A DNA stretch of 64,000 nucleotides from Trachythela sp. YZ-2020 (GCA_016169945.1 JADLSH010000061.1:1240001-1304000), one strand, 5' to 3'. Positions 1-12,088 are shown, counted from the stretch's first letter. Numbers and translations are program-made. Notes: generated by a model not told the origin, from the sequence alone.

Positions 1-194
1 ACAAAACGCCATTGAACAAAATAATATGTGATGGTAGGTGATTTATCATTAATTTACCGGAAATCTATAATCGGAATCGGCAGCAATAAACTTAGCTTTC
101 CCCAGCTACTACCGTAATTTCCCGCATGGTAAAATTTCAGAAATTCCACACCAAATTTGAACTTTCAGCAATAGTCTAGGACCTGTATAGGAGT

Positions 195-939
195 CAGGGA
201 TGCCGGAACCACGGGTGCAGCGGGTGCAAGTGCACCCCTTGCCTTTTGTATTCACAACTTTCCGGGTGCAATGCGGGTGCAGACTATGGGTGGAACGGGT
301 GCGCAGAAGATTTAACACGAACAGATTTAACACGAACAGATTACTTACGTAAACCCTTAATTAAATTTATCGCAAATCGTAAGGTTTATCAAGTACGATC
401 TTGTACACCATAATTACTGCAGTATTCTTTTGAAGCTAACCTGCGACACACATTGTCTGCGGTCAGGCGTTATTTTAGTGCGGTTTGAAGAAATTTGGCG
501 CGGTTACCCAGTGGCGCCGTGGCCGGGGGGGCCAGGGTGGGCCATGCCCCCCCCTATCGTTGAGACCCGTCCGAAAATTGGGAATTTGTTATGTTGTCGG
601 AATATTCATGGTGAAGCATATGCATATACGAATGCGAAAACATGTTGATGAAATATCGGAATTAGAGTCAGTTAACGTTTTTCGAATATACGTTCATACT
701 ATTTTGTCTCTATTACTACTAGAGTCGGAAAATATTTTTTTTAATGTTTCGCCCCCCCCCCGAATGTTGTCGGGAAATGTTGCGCTTGGCCCCCCCTAAA
801 ACATGTGACCCACGGCGCCACTGCGGTTACCAACTAAGCAGAAGTACCCTTTGATTTTTGTTTGTGCCCTTTTGTTAAAAAATATGCCCTTTTGATCGCA
901 AATCGCACCCCTTGCCTTTAGCAACTTCCGGCATCCCTG
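195..939. mobile_element. hAT-like MITE with 8-bp TSD
   Basis: The termini are CAGGGATGCCGGAA and its inverse TTCCGGCATCCCTG. Perfect 8-bp direct repeats ATAGGAGT flank it at 187-194 and 940-947. CAG...CTG ends with an 8-bp duplication are typical of hAT elements. It sits inside the left terminal repeat of the 172-2091 element. Much of its length is a second insertion (509-823). No transposase is visible. Confidence 0.85.
509..823. mobile_element. Nested hAT-like MITE with 8-bp TSD
   Basis: The terminal inverted repeats begin CAGTGGCGCCGTGG. Perfect direct repeats CGGTTACC occur at 501-508 and 824-831. It is rich in G and C homopolymer runs and non-coding. It is the third and youngest level of the nested stack. 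Confidence 0.85.
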
Positions 940-2091
940 ATAGGAGTTTGTATGCGTTTCATTTACCACAGGCAATCTCAACTGTTTTAGGGTAAAATGA
1001 CCATGGCGGTCATTATACGTCATGGCGGTCAATAAATATTTACGTATTTTCTATTGTTTTTTTCATAAATCATAAAAATACAATAAATATAATATATTTA
1101 CTGGGTTCTGTGGTGGCGAACCAGCGTTTCGTGAAAATATTTGCCCCCCCTGTCAAGTAGCCCACGAGGAGTTTTCGCGAAGATTGCGCGTGACTTTCAA
1201 ATTATTTTTAAACTTGTGTCTTTGATTCTGATCCTAAATTTGTTATGGGAGGTTTTTTCCTTTCAAGTGGGACTATACTACTCTAGTTTTTCGATTGGGA
1301 CTATTCTACAATGAAGTACTCTTGGATACTGTAATCTAAATACATATGAAGACGAAGAAGTGGCATTTATCGGGAAGAGAAGCGGCGAGGCATTGCAATG
1401 GCCGCTATTTGACGAAATATCGAAGGACACAATATCGAAGATAAAATACACTGCACTGCTTCAAAACTTGACGAAACTTGGTTGCCATCTTCTTTAGCCA
1501 TCTATCATTATGTAAAAGTACAACAATTGGATGATACTTGCGAGACTCGGCGATAAAAAGCAAACAAGATGGCAAAATATGGCTGAAATCGTGTTTTGGT
1601 GGGGGGTAAGTGGAATAAAATGTATTATATTTAAACAAAACAATGTCAATCCTTATGAAATCTACAATAATTATATTAAATTAAGCATAGTTTTTCATCC
1701 CATGCTAAAAATTGTTAGGAAATAAGAAAATTTAATCTCTGCCAGGTATATTAGTTATTTCATGGATAATTAGCAGTTGACCTGGGGTGGTGCATGGTCA
1801 TTTTCTTGTAAAATATTATACTTAGACAAATTTTTCCTTCCAATAACTACCCCTAAAAGCAACCTTCTAAACACTATAAGCACTTCAGAAAGGCTGTCGC
1901 TTCTGCTTTTCGGAAGTTAGAGCTATGTCGGCACTGCCGTTTCAGGGCGGGGTCATTTTCAGGACTTTCGTCCCGGATTCAGGTTTTGGCACATATGCCA
2001 TGTTGACCGCCATGGTCATTTTACCCTAAAACAGTTGAGATTGCCTGTGGTAAATGAAACGCATACAAACTCCTATACAGGTCCTAGACTA

Positions 2092-2857
2092 CAACGAAAA
2101 AACTACTTTGCAAAGGTTTATTTTAAAGTTTGAGGTTCTTTAAGGAAAATAATCTTATTTAAAAGAAATGATGGATCACCGAACTCTGGACCACCGAACA
2201 CTTTTCTCAAAGTAGCTTAGAGGTAGAATAAATCCAGCTCACGCTTGTTTGTAATCTGTTGCCCAAATGAGAATTTTGTACAATTCGCATATCCTGTTGT
2301 ACATGAAAGCCTATAGAATAAAACAAAGGTAACCGAGATTAGAGTTATGCATACGAGTTGTTCATGCATGTAAATATACTCAATGCTGTTATTTTTTCTA
2401 TACGCTTCCGTAAACTGTAACAATAGTAACTATAGGCATGCTAGTTGTCCAAAATTTTAACTTGGGCTATTAATTACTGTCTGTGGTATTCGTGATATAC
2501 TTGTTAATACACTAAATACTGTCATAATTTTTGTATATAGGAGAGGAAGGAAAAGTATTGGATGAATTTAAAACCAGCATCTGGTCGACCTTATTGCCCA
2601 GCATTCTCTGAGCCATTAAAATGTGACTGGTCTATGATAGATCACAAATCGAAGTGTAGTTAGAGCATAATTACGTATTAATATATCCATGATTCTTGAA
2701 TCATTGCTTTCTTTTATCTGTTCCAACAAACTTGTATACAGCACTCCACCAAAATCGTAGCTTATTTACCAGCTCTATTATTGCACATGCAGCAACGGTT
2801 TAGCAACCGAGCTGGCGATGAAAATATAACACGCACCTGCATGTTTTCCGTACAAAA
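2092..2857. other. Non-coding, nothing identified
   Basis: AT-rich sequence with no coding frame, RNA gene or terminal repeat that I can support. Confidence 0.5.
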
Positions 2858-3790
2858 GCAATGGACACCTTGCGGCATTTAAGGCTCGTGCATTTTATAA
2901 ATCACAGTCCAGTTCACAATTAGATAATTGAACATGTAACAATATACACTTCCCCAATTTGCTGGCTGGCAATGAAAACTACTAAAGCTATCGCACACGA
3001 GAGATCTTGACTGAGCTCACCGCCATGAGAGAGGTCGTAGGCTTTACAAGATACTCTCATATCAAACATAATAGAAATTGTCTCACCGCCTCGCAAGGTA
3101 AAATTCTTAGCGAAATCCATGCGCACACGTGAGAGTGGCTGATCAAATGACCTAGAGAGGTCGGTACCTCAGCCAAGTGCTCTCATGTTTGGCTTAATTT
3201 ACACTAGATCACATCGGCAGCTTCGAGTTCAAGTTATTGTTTCGTGTGGACTCAAATTCGGGAAGTACATTTATCTATATATTTTAGGGACCTAAAAGCA
3301 GTGTAAACTTCAAAGTAGTGATGGCGGGGTACCCCTGTTGGAGGACCGTTTATTTAGATCGATGTAGAAATGCATGTTTGGAAGTAGGTCCATATAATTT
3401 TCATTAAAATGCAACTAACCAATCATCTACGACTTTGACTGAAGGCTTTAACCAGGGTATTTTGATAAGGGATAAGCCCTGGCTACAAGATCACACACGC
3501 GCACAACTTGAAAGTCGTTCAATAACCACGAGCAGCAGAAGCATGTGGCATGTTTTTTTGATGACGATTTCAAACCTGTCCAGAAATAGCCTGGCGTTGG
3601 GCCTACATAAACGCAACTGGGGTCATCCATTTAGTATGTACGCTAATAGACCTCTTGTATTAATTGACCCTTCGAAAAGAAGTTACAACTCTTTAATTAC
3701 TTATACAATTATGCAAATACGCATGAGCAGATACATGTACGCTTAGCGTACCTATTATTCATGATTGGTAAAGACCATGTAAAGTCCGGG
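2858..3790. repeat. Dispersed repeat, copy 1
   Basis: It matches 11195-12012 closely (shared start GCAATGGACACCTTGCGG). Its tail, 3640-3790, matches 13276-13435. Copy 1 lacks about 30 bases that copy 2 has near 11743, and it lacks the 1.26 kb between the two halves of copy 2. A fragment of the same family (CCTGGCGTTGGGCC) recurs at about 16919. Short open frames in it are not conserved as coding sequence. Confidence 0.7.
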
Positions 3791-5002
3791 ACTTTACATC
3801 GGGACTTTACATCACCTTTAAAATATCGCAAAATTAAAGACTTTCGAATTAAATTTCTTAACCCTTTCCATTCTAAGCTGTGTTTCATTGTCGGCATATC
3901 GAAATCACAAAAATATAGCCTCGTGAAATATTTTGTCGAAAAGTCACAAATATGAGAAACTTGTCTGCGAATATGAATGTCACGAATATATTAATAAAAT
4001 AGTTATATATAGTCAGGTAACCAATGAGTTTTATTTTCCAAAGGGTTGATACTCAACAGTTATGCAACACTAATACATAGATACATTTGTTACCATCTAT
4101 ATACTGTACAGTATATACAGTTAATTCCAAAAAAGTTGTTCTGAAAAAAGTCAAAAACCTTAAACTTTAAACCTCAAACTCTTAGCGTGGCAAAGCATCA
4201 TGGGCGTATGGATATATAGGTTAGGTTGTGTTGTAAACAGTACATTATTCACACTACATTATTCACACTAATGGTATTTTGTATCATACATAGAACCTTT
4301 TTTAAGAAATCGTTAGTGGGGGGGGGGGCATCATCGAAAGGGGAAGTAACAAGTAGGTGGTGTATTACAGGTGTGGGAAGGTGAAGGGGGGGGGGTCTTG
4401 GGGGAGGAAAATTTTGTATTCTTGTCCCCTCGAAAATTTTTGTATTCTTGAGTCGCTGTGGCTTGATTTCCTGCATTTTCAGAGACAATTTTTGATATAT
4501 CCCATCTAAACGGAGCCAGGTTTTGTTGTGAGAATACCATAACTTTCCTCTAAACTCAGTTTTCCCCCTTTTTTGCTTATACCACAGAATAGGAAATGAC
4601 CAGAAAGCTAGGCCACTCAGCATTTTATAGTTTGCTTAAATCAATTTAAAAGTTGAGCACAACATGAATGAAAACAAATAGTTTAATTCGAATAGTTTTT
4701 TTGGGAGGGGGTCATGATTTTTTTTTGTAACTACTGAATGTCTGTTGTTTTGGGGGGGTCACCAAAAATATGCCAGGTATGGAGGGGGGGGGGGGGCTTG
4801 CCTAAAAAACTATTTCAAAATGCAAAACCCTCATAGCCCACAGTGTTCAAGGTAAAACCATGATCCCCAAATATGATACACTTCAGGAAATTTGCCACTT
4901 AACAGTTTATATACATTCTCAAAATAGTTTTAATCAACAATATCGGTATAAACTCAGTGTAAGTATAACATTAAAAAACGAAAACAGTTTATGTAGAATT
5001 GC
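3791..5002. other. Non-coding; poly-G tracts and a solo transposon end
   Basis: Runs of 10 or more G occur near 4319, 4387 and 4784. At about 4588 there is a single copy of the motif CACAGAATAGGAAATGACC, which is the terminus of the element at 18514-18749; no partner end was found nearby. From about 4842 to 5002 the sequence is the 3' flank of the zinc-finger gene and is duplicated at 9200-9367. Confidence 0.6.
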
Positions 5003-6388
5003 TTAGTCAGCTTTCGACATGTCATGAGTAACCATGTGAGTTTCAAGTTTGCTTGGAACATCAAACTCCATGTCACAGACACCACAAATATATCCAATAC
5101 CAGTTGGTTTTGTTGATTCCAATTCTTGGCATAAACCACATTGACAGTTTGTAATATTGCCATGTTGCCTTGCTATATGTCGAACTAATTTCTTGACATT
5201 ACCAAACCTTTCACTGCATTTTTTGCAAACATATTTTCCAGTGACTTCATCCTTGAAAAAATGTTCTTGTAATTCTTGTGGTTGAATGATTTCTCTACGA
5301 CAAGTGCTACACAAAAAATGTATTTTTTCATGTCTTACCAAATTATTTGAGCAAGAAAATCTCTTCTTACAAACATCACATTCATAAGGTTTGTCTCCAG
5401 TGTGTGTTCTTTTGTGTCTTGTCAAAGAGCTTGATAGAGAAAATTTCTTCTTACAAACATCACATTCATAAGGTTTGTCTCCAGTGTGTGTTCTTTTGTG
5501 TGTTGTCAAAGAGCTTGATCTAGGAAATTTCTTCTTACAAACATCACATTCATAAGGTTTGTCTCCAGTGTGTGTTCTTTTGTGTGTTGTCAAAGAGCTT
5601 GATAGAGAAAATTTCTTCTTACAAACATCACATTCATAAGCTTTGTCTCCAGTGTGCGTTCTTTTGTGTGTTACTAAATGGCTTGATAGAGAAAATTTCT
5701 TCTTACAAACATCACATTCATAAGGTTTGTCTCCAGTGTGCGTTCTTTTGTGTCTTGCTAAATGGCTTGATAGAGAAAATTTCTTCTTACAAACATCACA
5801 TTCATAAGGTTTGTCTCCAGTGTGTGTTCTTTTATGTGTTACTAAATGGATTGCCTGAGAAAATTTCTTCTTGCAAACATCACATTCATAAGGTTTGTCT
5901 CCAGTGTGTGTTCTTTTATGTGTTACTAAATGGATTGCCTGAGAAAATTTCTTCTTACAAACATCACATTCATAAGGTTTGTCTCCAGTGTGCGTTCTTT
6001 TGTGTGTTGCTAAATGGATTGATTGAGAAAATGTCTTCTTGCAAACATCACATTCATAAGGTTTGTCTCCAGTGTGTGTTCTTTTGTGTGCTACTAAATG
6101 GATTGATTGAGAAAATGTCTTCTTGCAAACATCACATTCATAAGGTTTGTCTCCAGTGTGTGTTCTTTTGTGTGTTACTAAATGGATTGATTGAGAAAAT
6201 GTCTTCTTGCAAACATCACATTCAAAGGGTTTGTCTCCAGTGTGTGTTCTTTGATGTCTTATCAAATTGATTGACTTTGAAAATCTCTTATGGCAAACAT
6301 CACATTCATAAGATTTGTGTTTTCTTTCTTCTCTTGCTAAGTCCAAGCTGCTCGATGTTGAAAACATCTCCTCACAATGATCAGTCAT
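5003..6388 (-). CDS. C2H2 zinc-finger protein, 12 tandem fingers plus C-terminal fingers
   Basis: The predicted protein is 461 residues, encoded in one exon. The start is the first ATG in the frame (6386-6388, A at -3); a longer frame to 6454 opens with GTG and was rejected. After about 25 residues come twelve fingers of 28 residues each, all of the form C-x2-C-x12-H-x3-H with TGDKPYEC linkers. A degenerate Cys-His segment follows (LCSTCRREI), then two more fingers (KYVCKKC..., GYICGVC...). Such arrays usually bind DNA in the nucleus. Contact residues (-1,2,3,6) are few in kind: fingers 2-6 read Q-I-H-T or Q-I-H-A, fingers 7-11 are Ser-rich. No KRAB, BTB or SET domain is present, so effector function is unknown. 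The near-identity of the finger units suggests recent expansion or gene conversion. Confidence 0.85.
   Translation of the reverse strand: MTDHCEEMFSTSSSLDLAREERKHKSYECDVCHKRFSKSINLIRHQRTHTGDKPFECDVCKKTFSQSIHLVTHKRTHTGDKPYECDVCKKTFSQSIHLVAHKRTHTGDKPYECDVCKKTFSQSIHLATHKRTHTGDKPYECDVCKKKFSQAIHLVTHKRTHTGDKPYECDVCKKKFSQAIHLVTHKRTHTGDKPYECDVCKKKFSLSSHLARHKRTHTGDKPYECDVCKKKFSLSSHLVTHKRTHTGDKAYECDVCKKKFSLSSSLTTHKRTHTGDKPYECDVCKKKFPRSSSLTTHKRTHTGDKPYECDVCKKKFSLSSSLTRHKRTHTGDKPYECDVCKKRFSCSNNLVRHEKIHFLCSTCRREIIQPQELQEHFFKDEVTGKYVCKKCSERFGNVKKLVRHIARQHGNITNCQCGLCQELESTKPTGIGYICGVCDMEFDVPSKLETHMVTHDMSKAD
5330..6290 (-). repeat. Tandem 84-bp zinc-finger-encoding repeats
   Basis: At DNA level the twelve fingers are near-identical 84-bp units; the shared block TTACAAACATCACATTCATA recurs in most units on the plus strand. 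The period keeps the reading frame. The mirror strand therefore also carries a long periodic open frame (5572-6270) that is a by-product, not a gene. Confidence 0.85.
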
Positions 6389-6947
6389 AATTTGATAAGT
6401 GATAACACGTAGTAAGGAACAAATCCTAAACACATGAGATTGAACGTTCACCACTCAGTACTCACCAGCCAACAGTAAAATCTATGAAGCTTAAACACTA
6501 AGAAATTGAGGTAATCACTTTATGAAACTGCAATTAGCAAGAAAATAGAATAAAGTTTGGCAGTTTGACTGTTATAAATATTTTAAAATGGCTGCTTGAG
6601 TGCTTGTGTGAACTGTGCGCTAGAGTATAATGGAAATGATTCTGAAATCCGCTGAGATTTCGAACACGGGCGGCTAACACTGACCTATATACTAGAGTGG
6701 AATATGGAAGATGGAAAAAAATTCCTCCTATTTCGGTCGAAAAAACGGAAGATGCAGGCTATTTGTTACGTACTAGTAACTAGAGTAAATTTTTAGTTCG
6801 TTTTTAGTTTTATAATTGTTTTGAGTTCTTTTTCAAATCTCTAAGATTAGGCGCGCCATTGTTGTTTTGCCGCCCGTGTTTTCACCACTACGCCGTGGTG
6901 AGTTACTGTGTACGGCATGTACGGCTTTGCTGTGGGAATCCAGTCTA
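6389..6947. promoter_or_regulatory. Upstream region of zinc-finger gene
   Basis: This holds the presumed 5' UTR and promoter of the minus-strand zinc-finger gene. A good splice-donor sequence (CTG|GTGAGTA on the minus strand, near 6465) is present, but the nearest acceptor-like AG is too close for a normal intron. No TATA box was assigned. Confidence 0.35.
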
Positions 6948-7222
6948 AAGGCTCTTTTCCACTCATCGCAAAACCAACTCGCAAGCTCGCTGCGAGTTCT
7001 TGCATGTAATTAAAATAAACTGTCGAGCATTGTGATTGGATCATTTGGATGAAAGTACTCGCAGCGAGCTTGCGAGTTGGTTTCCACTCGTCGCAAAAAC
7101 CAACTCGCAAGCTCGCTGCGGTACTTTCATCCAATCACAATGCTCGACAGTTTGTTTTAATTACATGCAAGAACTCGCAGCGAGTTTGTGGGTTGGTTTT
7201 TCGACGAGTGGAAAAGAGCCTT
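6948..7222. mobile_element. Foldback MITE, about 275 bp
   Basis: Almost the whole element is one inverted repeat: it begins AAGGCTCTTTTCCACTC and ends with the inverse GAGTGGAAAAGAGCCTT. Each arm is about 135 bp and includes the internal inverted motif ACTCGCAAGCTCGCTGCG. It would form a long hairpin. It does not code for protein. The TSD was not resolved. Confidence 0.8.
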
Positions 7223-9090
7223 AAGACGCTCATTTCCAGAGGAGGGTGGACAGCTGTCACGTGAATTTCTCGACCAATGAAATCGCGCTATTTTCCATCG
7301 TGTTTGTCAAAATTCTTGGTCGTGTAATTTGCATTGCACGCAGAAACACTTGAAAAATACATATTAATATTTTTAAAAATCTGTAAAAAAGCAAGCGTGG
7401 CTTTCATATTATATAAGGACTTGCGATATCTGCGAAAACCTTTGAGGTAAGTGTCATTTTTAAACTTATTTTGAGCATCAAAGTTTGCCGTGTCTTCGTT
7501 ACGTGATGACTCAAGGCCGCGTCTGTTTACAACTTTCAAAATAAAATATCTAGAATTCCCATGGTTCGATTTTTCTATTTTTTGCAAAAAAGTCAAGATA
7601 AATGTATAAACTAAAAATCTGCTGGAGGGGTCCCGGAGGTCCCCCGGCAGTTTTCGAGATATTCGGTATTGAAGTGACCATACTCATTTCAACTTTTGCC
7701 AAAATGGCACCTTATTGCGCCTGACGACATTGCGCCACCAAAGCTTGTTTTTCCCAATGAATCTTGAAACTTCTTTAATATAAAGAGCGTTATTCTTTAG
7801 AGTAAGCGTTAAAGTACTTTTGAATGAATTTTAGGAGATTTAGGAGTTATTTGCGTGTTGTTTAGAGATTTTATATCTGGGCTAGTGTCTGTCTCTGTCT
7901 GCAATTTTGTTGTCTGACGGCCCACTCGACTCGCAAATATATCGAATATTTTGTCATTGTTATTCAATTTTTATCTTGGAATGCATCCATGCTATTTCAA
8001 TAACTATTGATCTACCTATGTGAGCAGTATTTTTAAGGAAACGTTATTTTGATCTTTTATGTAGGCTGTACGTTGTCATATTGTATTAATCCGATGCCAT
8101 TTCTGTCAACAATCTTTGAAGTTGAACATCTCGAATTTCCACAATTGACGCAGTGATTGCTCGTATTTTTCTGAAGAAGTGAACTTTACTGTTTAAAATA
8201 AGTGCTGAGTTTTAGAATAAAATTTGTTGTTTCTTTACAGATTTGTATTTTGGTTTGAATTCTATCATTGTATTGTTAATTTGCCTTCTTGGTGGATATT
8301 TGCTTTCTTTAATATTTATTTATATATGTAGAGAATGAGCAGAGATATTATTATATTTTATGCATGTGCTATGTATTTTCAATAAAAATGGAACTGTATA
8401 TTACTGTAAAGTTTGTTTTGTCTACATTTCACCAGTAATTTCTGTTGCAAAAGATCAATCTGGCCAATAAATATTTAGTTAACTGTCTGTACTACACTCC
8501 TCACTAGTTGCACTATTAAAGTACATTACAAATACAGACGATCCAGGCAGTGCCAATGGGTCAGCTTATGAAATCATTTACTTAAGTGTATAAAATGCAA
8601 TACGTGCAACACTGAACAAAGTGTCCACAAATACATATAGAATTTTCAGCACAACATTTATATTGACCACAAGACAAGTTGATCACACGCAGCCTTTGAG
8701 ATTTCTGCACAAATAAATCCATTAAACGGACTCAAAGAGCCTTGTTATACATCGATACACAAACACTAAACACATCCATAATGATGGCATTGAGTCTCTG
8801 GATCAATAGCGTCCATTTTCGCAGAATTTGCCATGTCCCTGAGATGTTGACTTCACGGCAGTCAACGCATATATGAGGCCGCACGTGGAAACATACGCTC
8901 ATTACCCATGATGCTTTGCGGCCTGCTGTCCAACCTCCTCTGGCTCATTTCGAGACATTGTATTTTTACTCCAGTTACGTATAAAGATCATCGCTATCGT
9001 GATGCACACGCGGCAAAATTCCTCATGAGTACTAGTTTTGGCGGGAAATGGTTAAAGGTATACGGGTAAAATATAATACACTTCTCAACA
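7223..9090. other. Non-coding, nothing identified
   Basis: About 1.9 kb without a supported gene. An AATAAA at about 8383 on the plus strand could belong to a 3' UTR, but no coding exon was found upstream of it. Confidence 0.4.
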
Positions 9091-9199
9091 ACAGTAAAAT
9101 TTTTCTCAACAGTTTATATACATGCTTAAAGTATTTTTAAACAACAATATTAATATAAACTTTGTGTTATTAATTAACAAAAAAATGTAACATCAAAAA

Positions 9200-9730
9200 G
9201 GAAAACAGTTTTCAAGGTAAAAACATGATTCCCAAATATGATGCACTTCAGAAAATGTGCCACTTAACAGTTTATATACATTCTCAAAATAGTTTTAAGC
9301 AACAATATCGATATAAAATCAGTGTAAATATAACATTAAAAAACGAAACCAGTCTATGTAGAATTGTTTAGTCAGATTTCGGCATGTCATGAGTAACCAT
9401 GTGATTTTCAAGTTTGCTTGGAACATCAAACTCCATGTCACAGACACCACAAATATATCCAATACCAGTTGGTTTTGTTGATTCCAATTCTTGGCATAAA
9501 CCACATTGACAGTTTGTAATATTTCCATGCTGCCTTGCTATATGTCGAACTAATTTCTTGACGTTACCAAACCTTTCACTGCATTTTTTGCAAAGATATT
9601 TTCCAGTGACGTCATCCTTTAAAAAATGTTCTTGTAAATCTTGTGGTTGAATGATTTCTCTACGACAAGTGCTAAACAACAAATGCAATGTTTTATGCCT
9701 TTCAAGGTTGTTTACCGAAAATCTCTTCTG
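9200..9730 (-). pseudogene. Truncated duplicate of the zinc-finger gene 3' end
   Basis: The coding part (9368 to about 9730) repeats the last 120 or so residues of the zinc-finger protein: half a finger (KRFSVNNLERH), the degenerate LCSTCRREI-type segment and the two C-terminal fingers, ending MPKSD. The 3' flank down to 9200 is also duplicated, so this was a DNA copy and not a processed transcript. All twelve array fingers are missing. The 5' break coincides with a poly-C run that is the end of a hAT-like element. It has no credible start codon or promoter of its own. Confidence 0.8.
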
Positions 9731-9763
9731 CACCCCCCCCCCCCCCCAGTAAATCCATCCCTG
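9731..9763. mobile_element. Solo hAT-like terminus
   Basis: Read on the minus strand it begins CAGGGATGGATTTACTGG and runs into a G homopolymer. It resembles the terminus of the MITE at 12089-12298. It lies exactly at the break of the zinc-finger duplicate. No opposite end was found. Confidence 0.55.
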
Positions 9764-11194
9764 ATTACAGGTCATCTATACAAAGCATCATGCTGTGGCA
9801 TTTAGTTTGCTTATGAATTAAACGAACAATTTATTTACAACATGTATTTTAAGCTTGAATCTGTATAGAGGAAGCAGGGGTGGTGCTAGTGGGGAATACA
9901 TGCTCTGTTATAAATAAGTAACTCATACACTAAATAAGTTGGTATCATGATACACTAAGATGCATATAAACCTTAAGCAAACTTCTACGCACTTGACTTG
10001 AATGTTGTTGAAATTGTCATTCACTATTTAGTATCCAACACCAAATTTTAGTATTTTGTGGATATCAGGATACTGCAAATTTCAGACCTTGCTTAAAAGG
10101 ATGGCCTAATATATTTAGCCCCTGTTTTTTTCCTGTGCCAAGGAATTAATGACATCATAGCTGACAAGTAGATCAGGAACCTAATGCAGGGTTCGTGCTG
10201 GTCTTGAATAGCTGAATTCAAGGAGTAAATAAGGAGTTTTTAAGGAGTAAAATAGCATTTTTCAAGGAGTATTTAGGATGTTTTCTTTCAAGAAAAGACA
10301 AGATAAATTCAACAATTCCTCAGATTGGCATAAATTTGTAAGGTTAAAGCTGCCGAAATATCACGAACACCTAGAACAATATCGCTTAATGTTAAACTAT
10401 AATGAGTAGCCTAATAACAGGAAAACTTTAGAAAGGTACAAATTTATTAGTTACTCGATGTAACAATCTGAAAGTTGTATCATTTTAACGTTACTTTTCC
10501 CGTTTCTCGTGTCTGTAGCATCACGATTTTGCCAACTTACAAAATCTAATAAATACTATGGATTTAGAGAAATATACTTTATTTAGAGAAATATACTTTA
10601 TGTAGAGAAAAGATTAATTTATTAATTAAGGACAAAAAATTCAAGGAGTATTTATTTATACACGCAATATTACTCCCACAAGACGTCCTATCTCGTTTCT
10701 TGTTTTACTATTACTGCGGAAGGCAAAATATTGTTGCTACAACACGCAAAGTTCGTCGACTTTAATCGTCACAAAAACCCATTTTAAGGCCGATCTTTCA
10801 CCATCACTATTTGCCCAGTATTACTTTCACATGTGAAACTGTCTCCTTTCTTGTAATTTATTTGATTACTACGCCGAGAGGCACAGTACGGCGATTTATT
10901 CCAAAATTTTCACGTGAATATGCTCACTCATGGCTGACAACAACATACACACGCGAACAGTTTTTTCGCCTAGAAACGCCCGAAATCAAATCGGTGACTT
11001 TTAACAATATACCAACTCCTTTACATATTTCCAATTACTTCAATAATTGCATCGCCCAACACAGCGCAAATTGAAAATATCTCCTCGTACTGTACTCCTT
11101 GTACGACGGCCATCGCTGGTCCCTCCAATATGGCCGCCAAATCTAAAACTGTCTTCAATTTTCATAGGTATAGAAGCTCGATCCAGGTACTGTG
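9764..11194. other. Non-coding; simple direct repeats
   Basis: No gene supported. The words AAGGAGTA and GAGAAATATACTTTAT recur (10220-10280 and 10567-10610). A sequence CAGGGTTCGTGCTGG near 10186 looks like a hAT terminus, but no partner end was seen. Confidence 0.4.
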
Positions 11195-12012
11195 CAATGG
11201 ACACCTTGCGGCATTTAAGGCTGGTGAAATTATATAAATGACAGTTCAGTTCACAAATTAGAGAATTGAACATGTAACAATATACACTTCCCGAATTTGC
11301 TGGCCGGCAATGAAAACTACTAAAGCTGTCGCACACGAGAGATCTTGACTGAGCTCACCGCCATGAGAGAGGTCGTAGGCTTTGCAAGATACTCTCATAT
11401 CAAACATAATAGAAATTGTCTCACCGCCTCGCAAGGTAAAATTCTTAGCGAAATCCATGCGCACACGTGAGAGTGGCTGATCAAATGACCTAGAGATGTC
11501 GGTACCTCAGCCAAGTGCTCTCATGTTTGGCTTAATTTACAATAGATCACATTGGCAGCTTCGAGTTCAAGTTATTGTTTCGTGTGGACTCAAATTCGGG
11601 AAGTACATTTATCTATATATTTTAGGGACCTAAAAGCAGTGTAAACTTCAAAGTAGTGATGGCGGGGGTTCCCCTGTTGCAGAACCGTTTATTTAGATCG
11701 ATGTAGAAATGCATGTTTGGAAGTAGGTCCATATAATTTTCATTGGCGATTTGGTTGCTACCTCATTGCTAAAGAAAATGCAACTAACCAATCATCTACG
11801 ATTTTGACTGAAGGCTTTAACCAGGGTATTTTGATAAGGGATAAGCCCTGGCTACAAGATCACACACGCGCACAACTTGAAAGTCGTTCAATAACCACGA
11901 GCAGCAGAAGCATGTGGCATGTTTTTTTGATGACGATTTCAAACCTGTCCAGAAATAGCCTGGCGTTGGGCCTACATAAACGCAACTGGGGGTCATCCAT
12001 TTAGTATGTACG
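11195..12012. repeat. Dispersed repeat, copy 2 (first part)
   Basis: Counterpart of 2858-3636, nearly identical apart from about 30 bases present only here near 11743. The repeat resumes at 13276-13435, so about 1.26 kb lies between the two halves. Confidence 0.7.
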
Positions 12013-12088
12013 CGAAAATATTTGAAAATTGTAACCCACCCAGTTCACTATAACTGTGAACAGTTCTGAAGGTAAACCACCATCTGCC

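Larger units (their letters stand above)
172..2091. mobile_element. Long-TIR DNA transposon, hosts two nested insertions
   Basis: The ends are inverted repeats that start GTCTAGGACCTGTATAGGAG. The right arm (2004-2091, 88 bp) matches the left arm once the nested element at 195-939 and one copy of its TSD are removed (172-194 plus 948-1012, also 88 bp). Both ends are flanked by TA, which fits a Tc1/mariner-like TA target, but CAA also lies outside both ends, so a 3-bp TSD is possible. I see no transposase in the interior; the short frames at 1.4-1.7 kb match nothing I recognise. It is therefore a non-autonomous element of uncertain superfamily. Confidence 0.7.

Noticed and set aside
5572..6270. 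232-codon repetitive open frame on the plus strand
   Set aside because: It is the mirror of the zinc-finger array; its periodicity comes from the 84-bp units.
6389..6454. Longer N-terminus for the zinc-finger protein
   Set aside because: It would need a GTG start; the first ATG is at 6386-6388.
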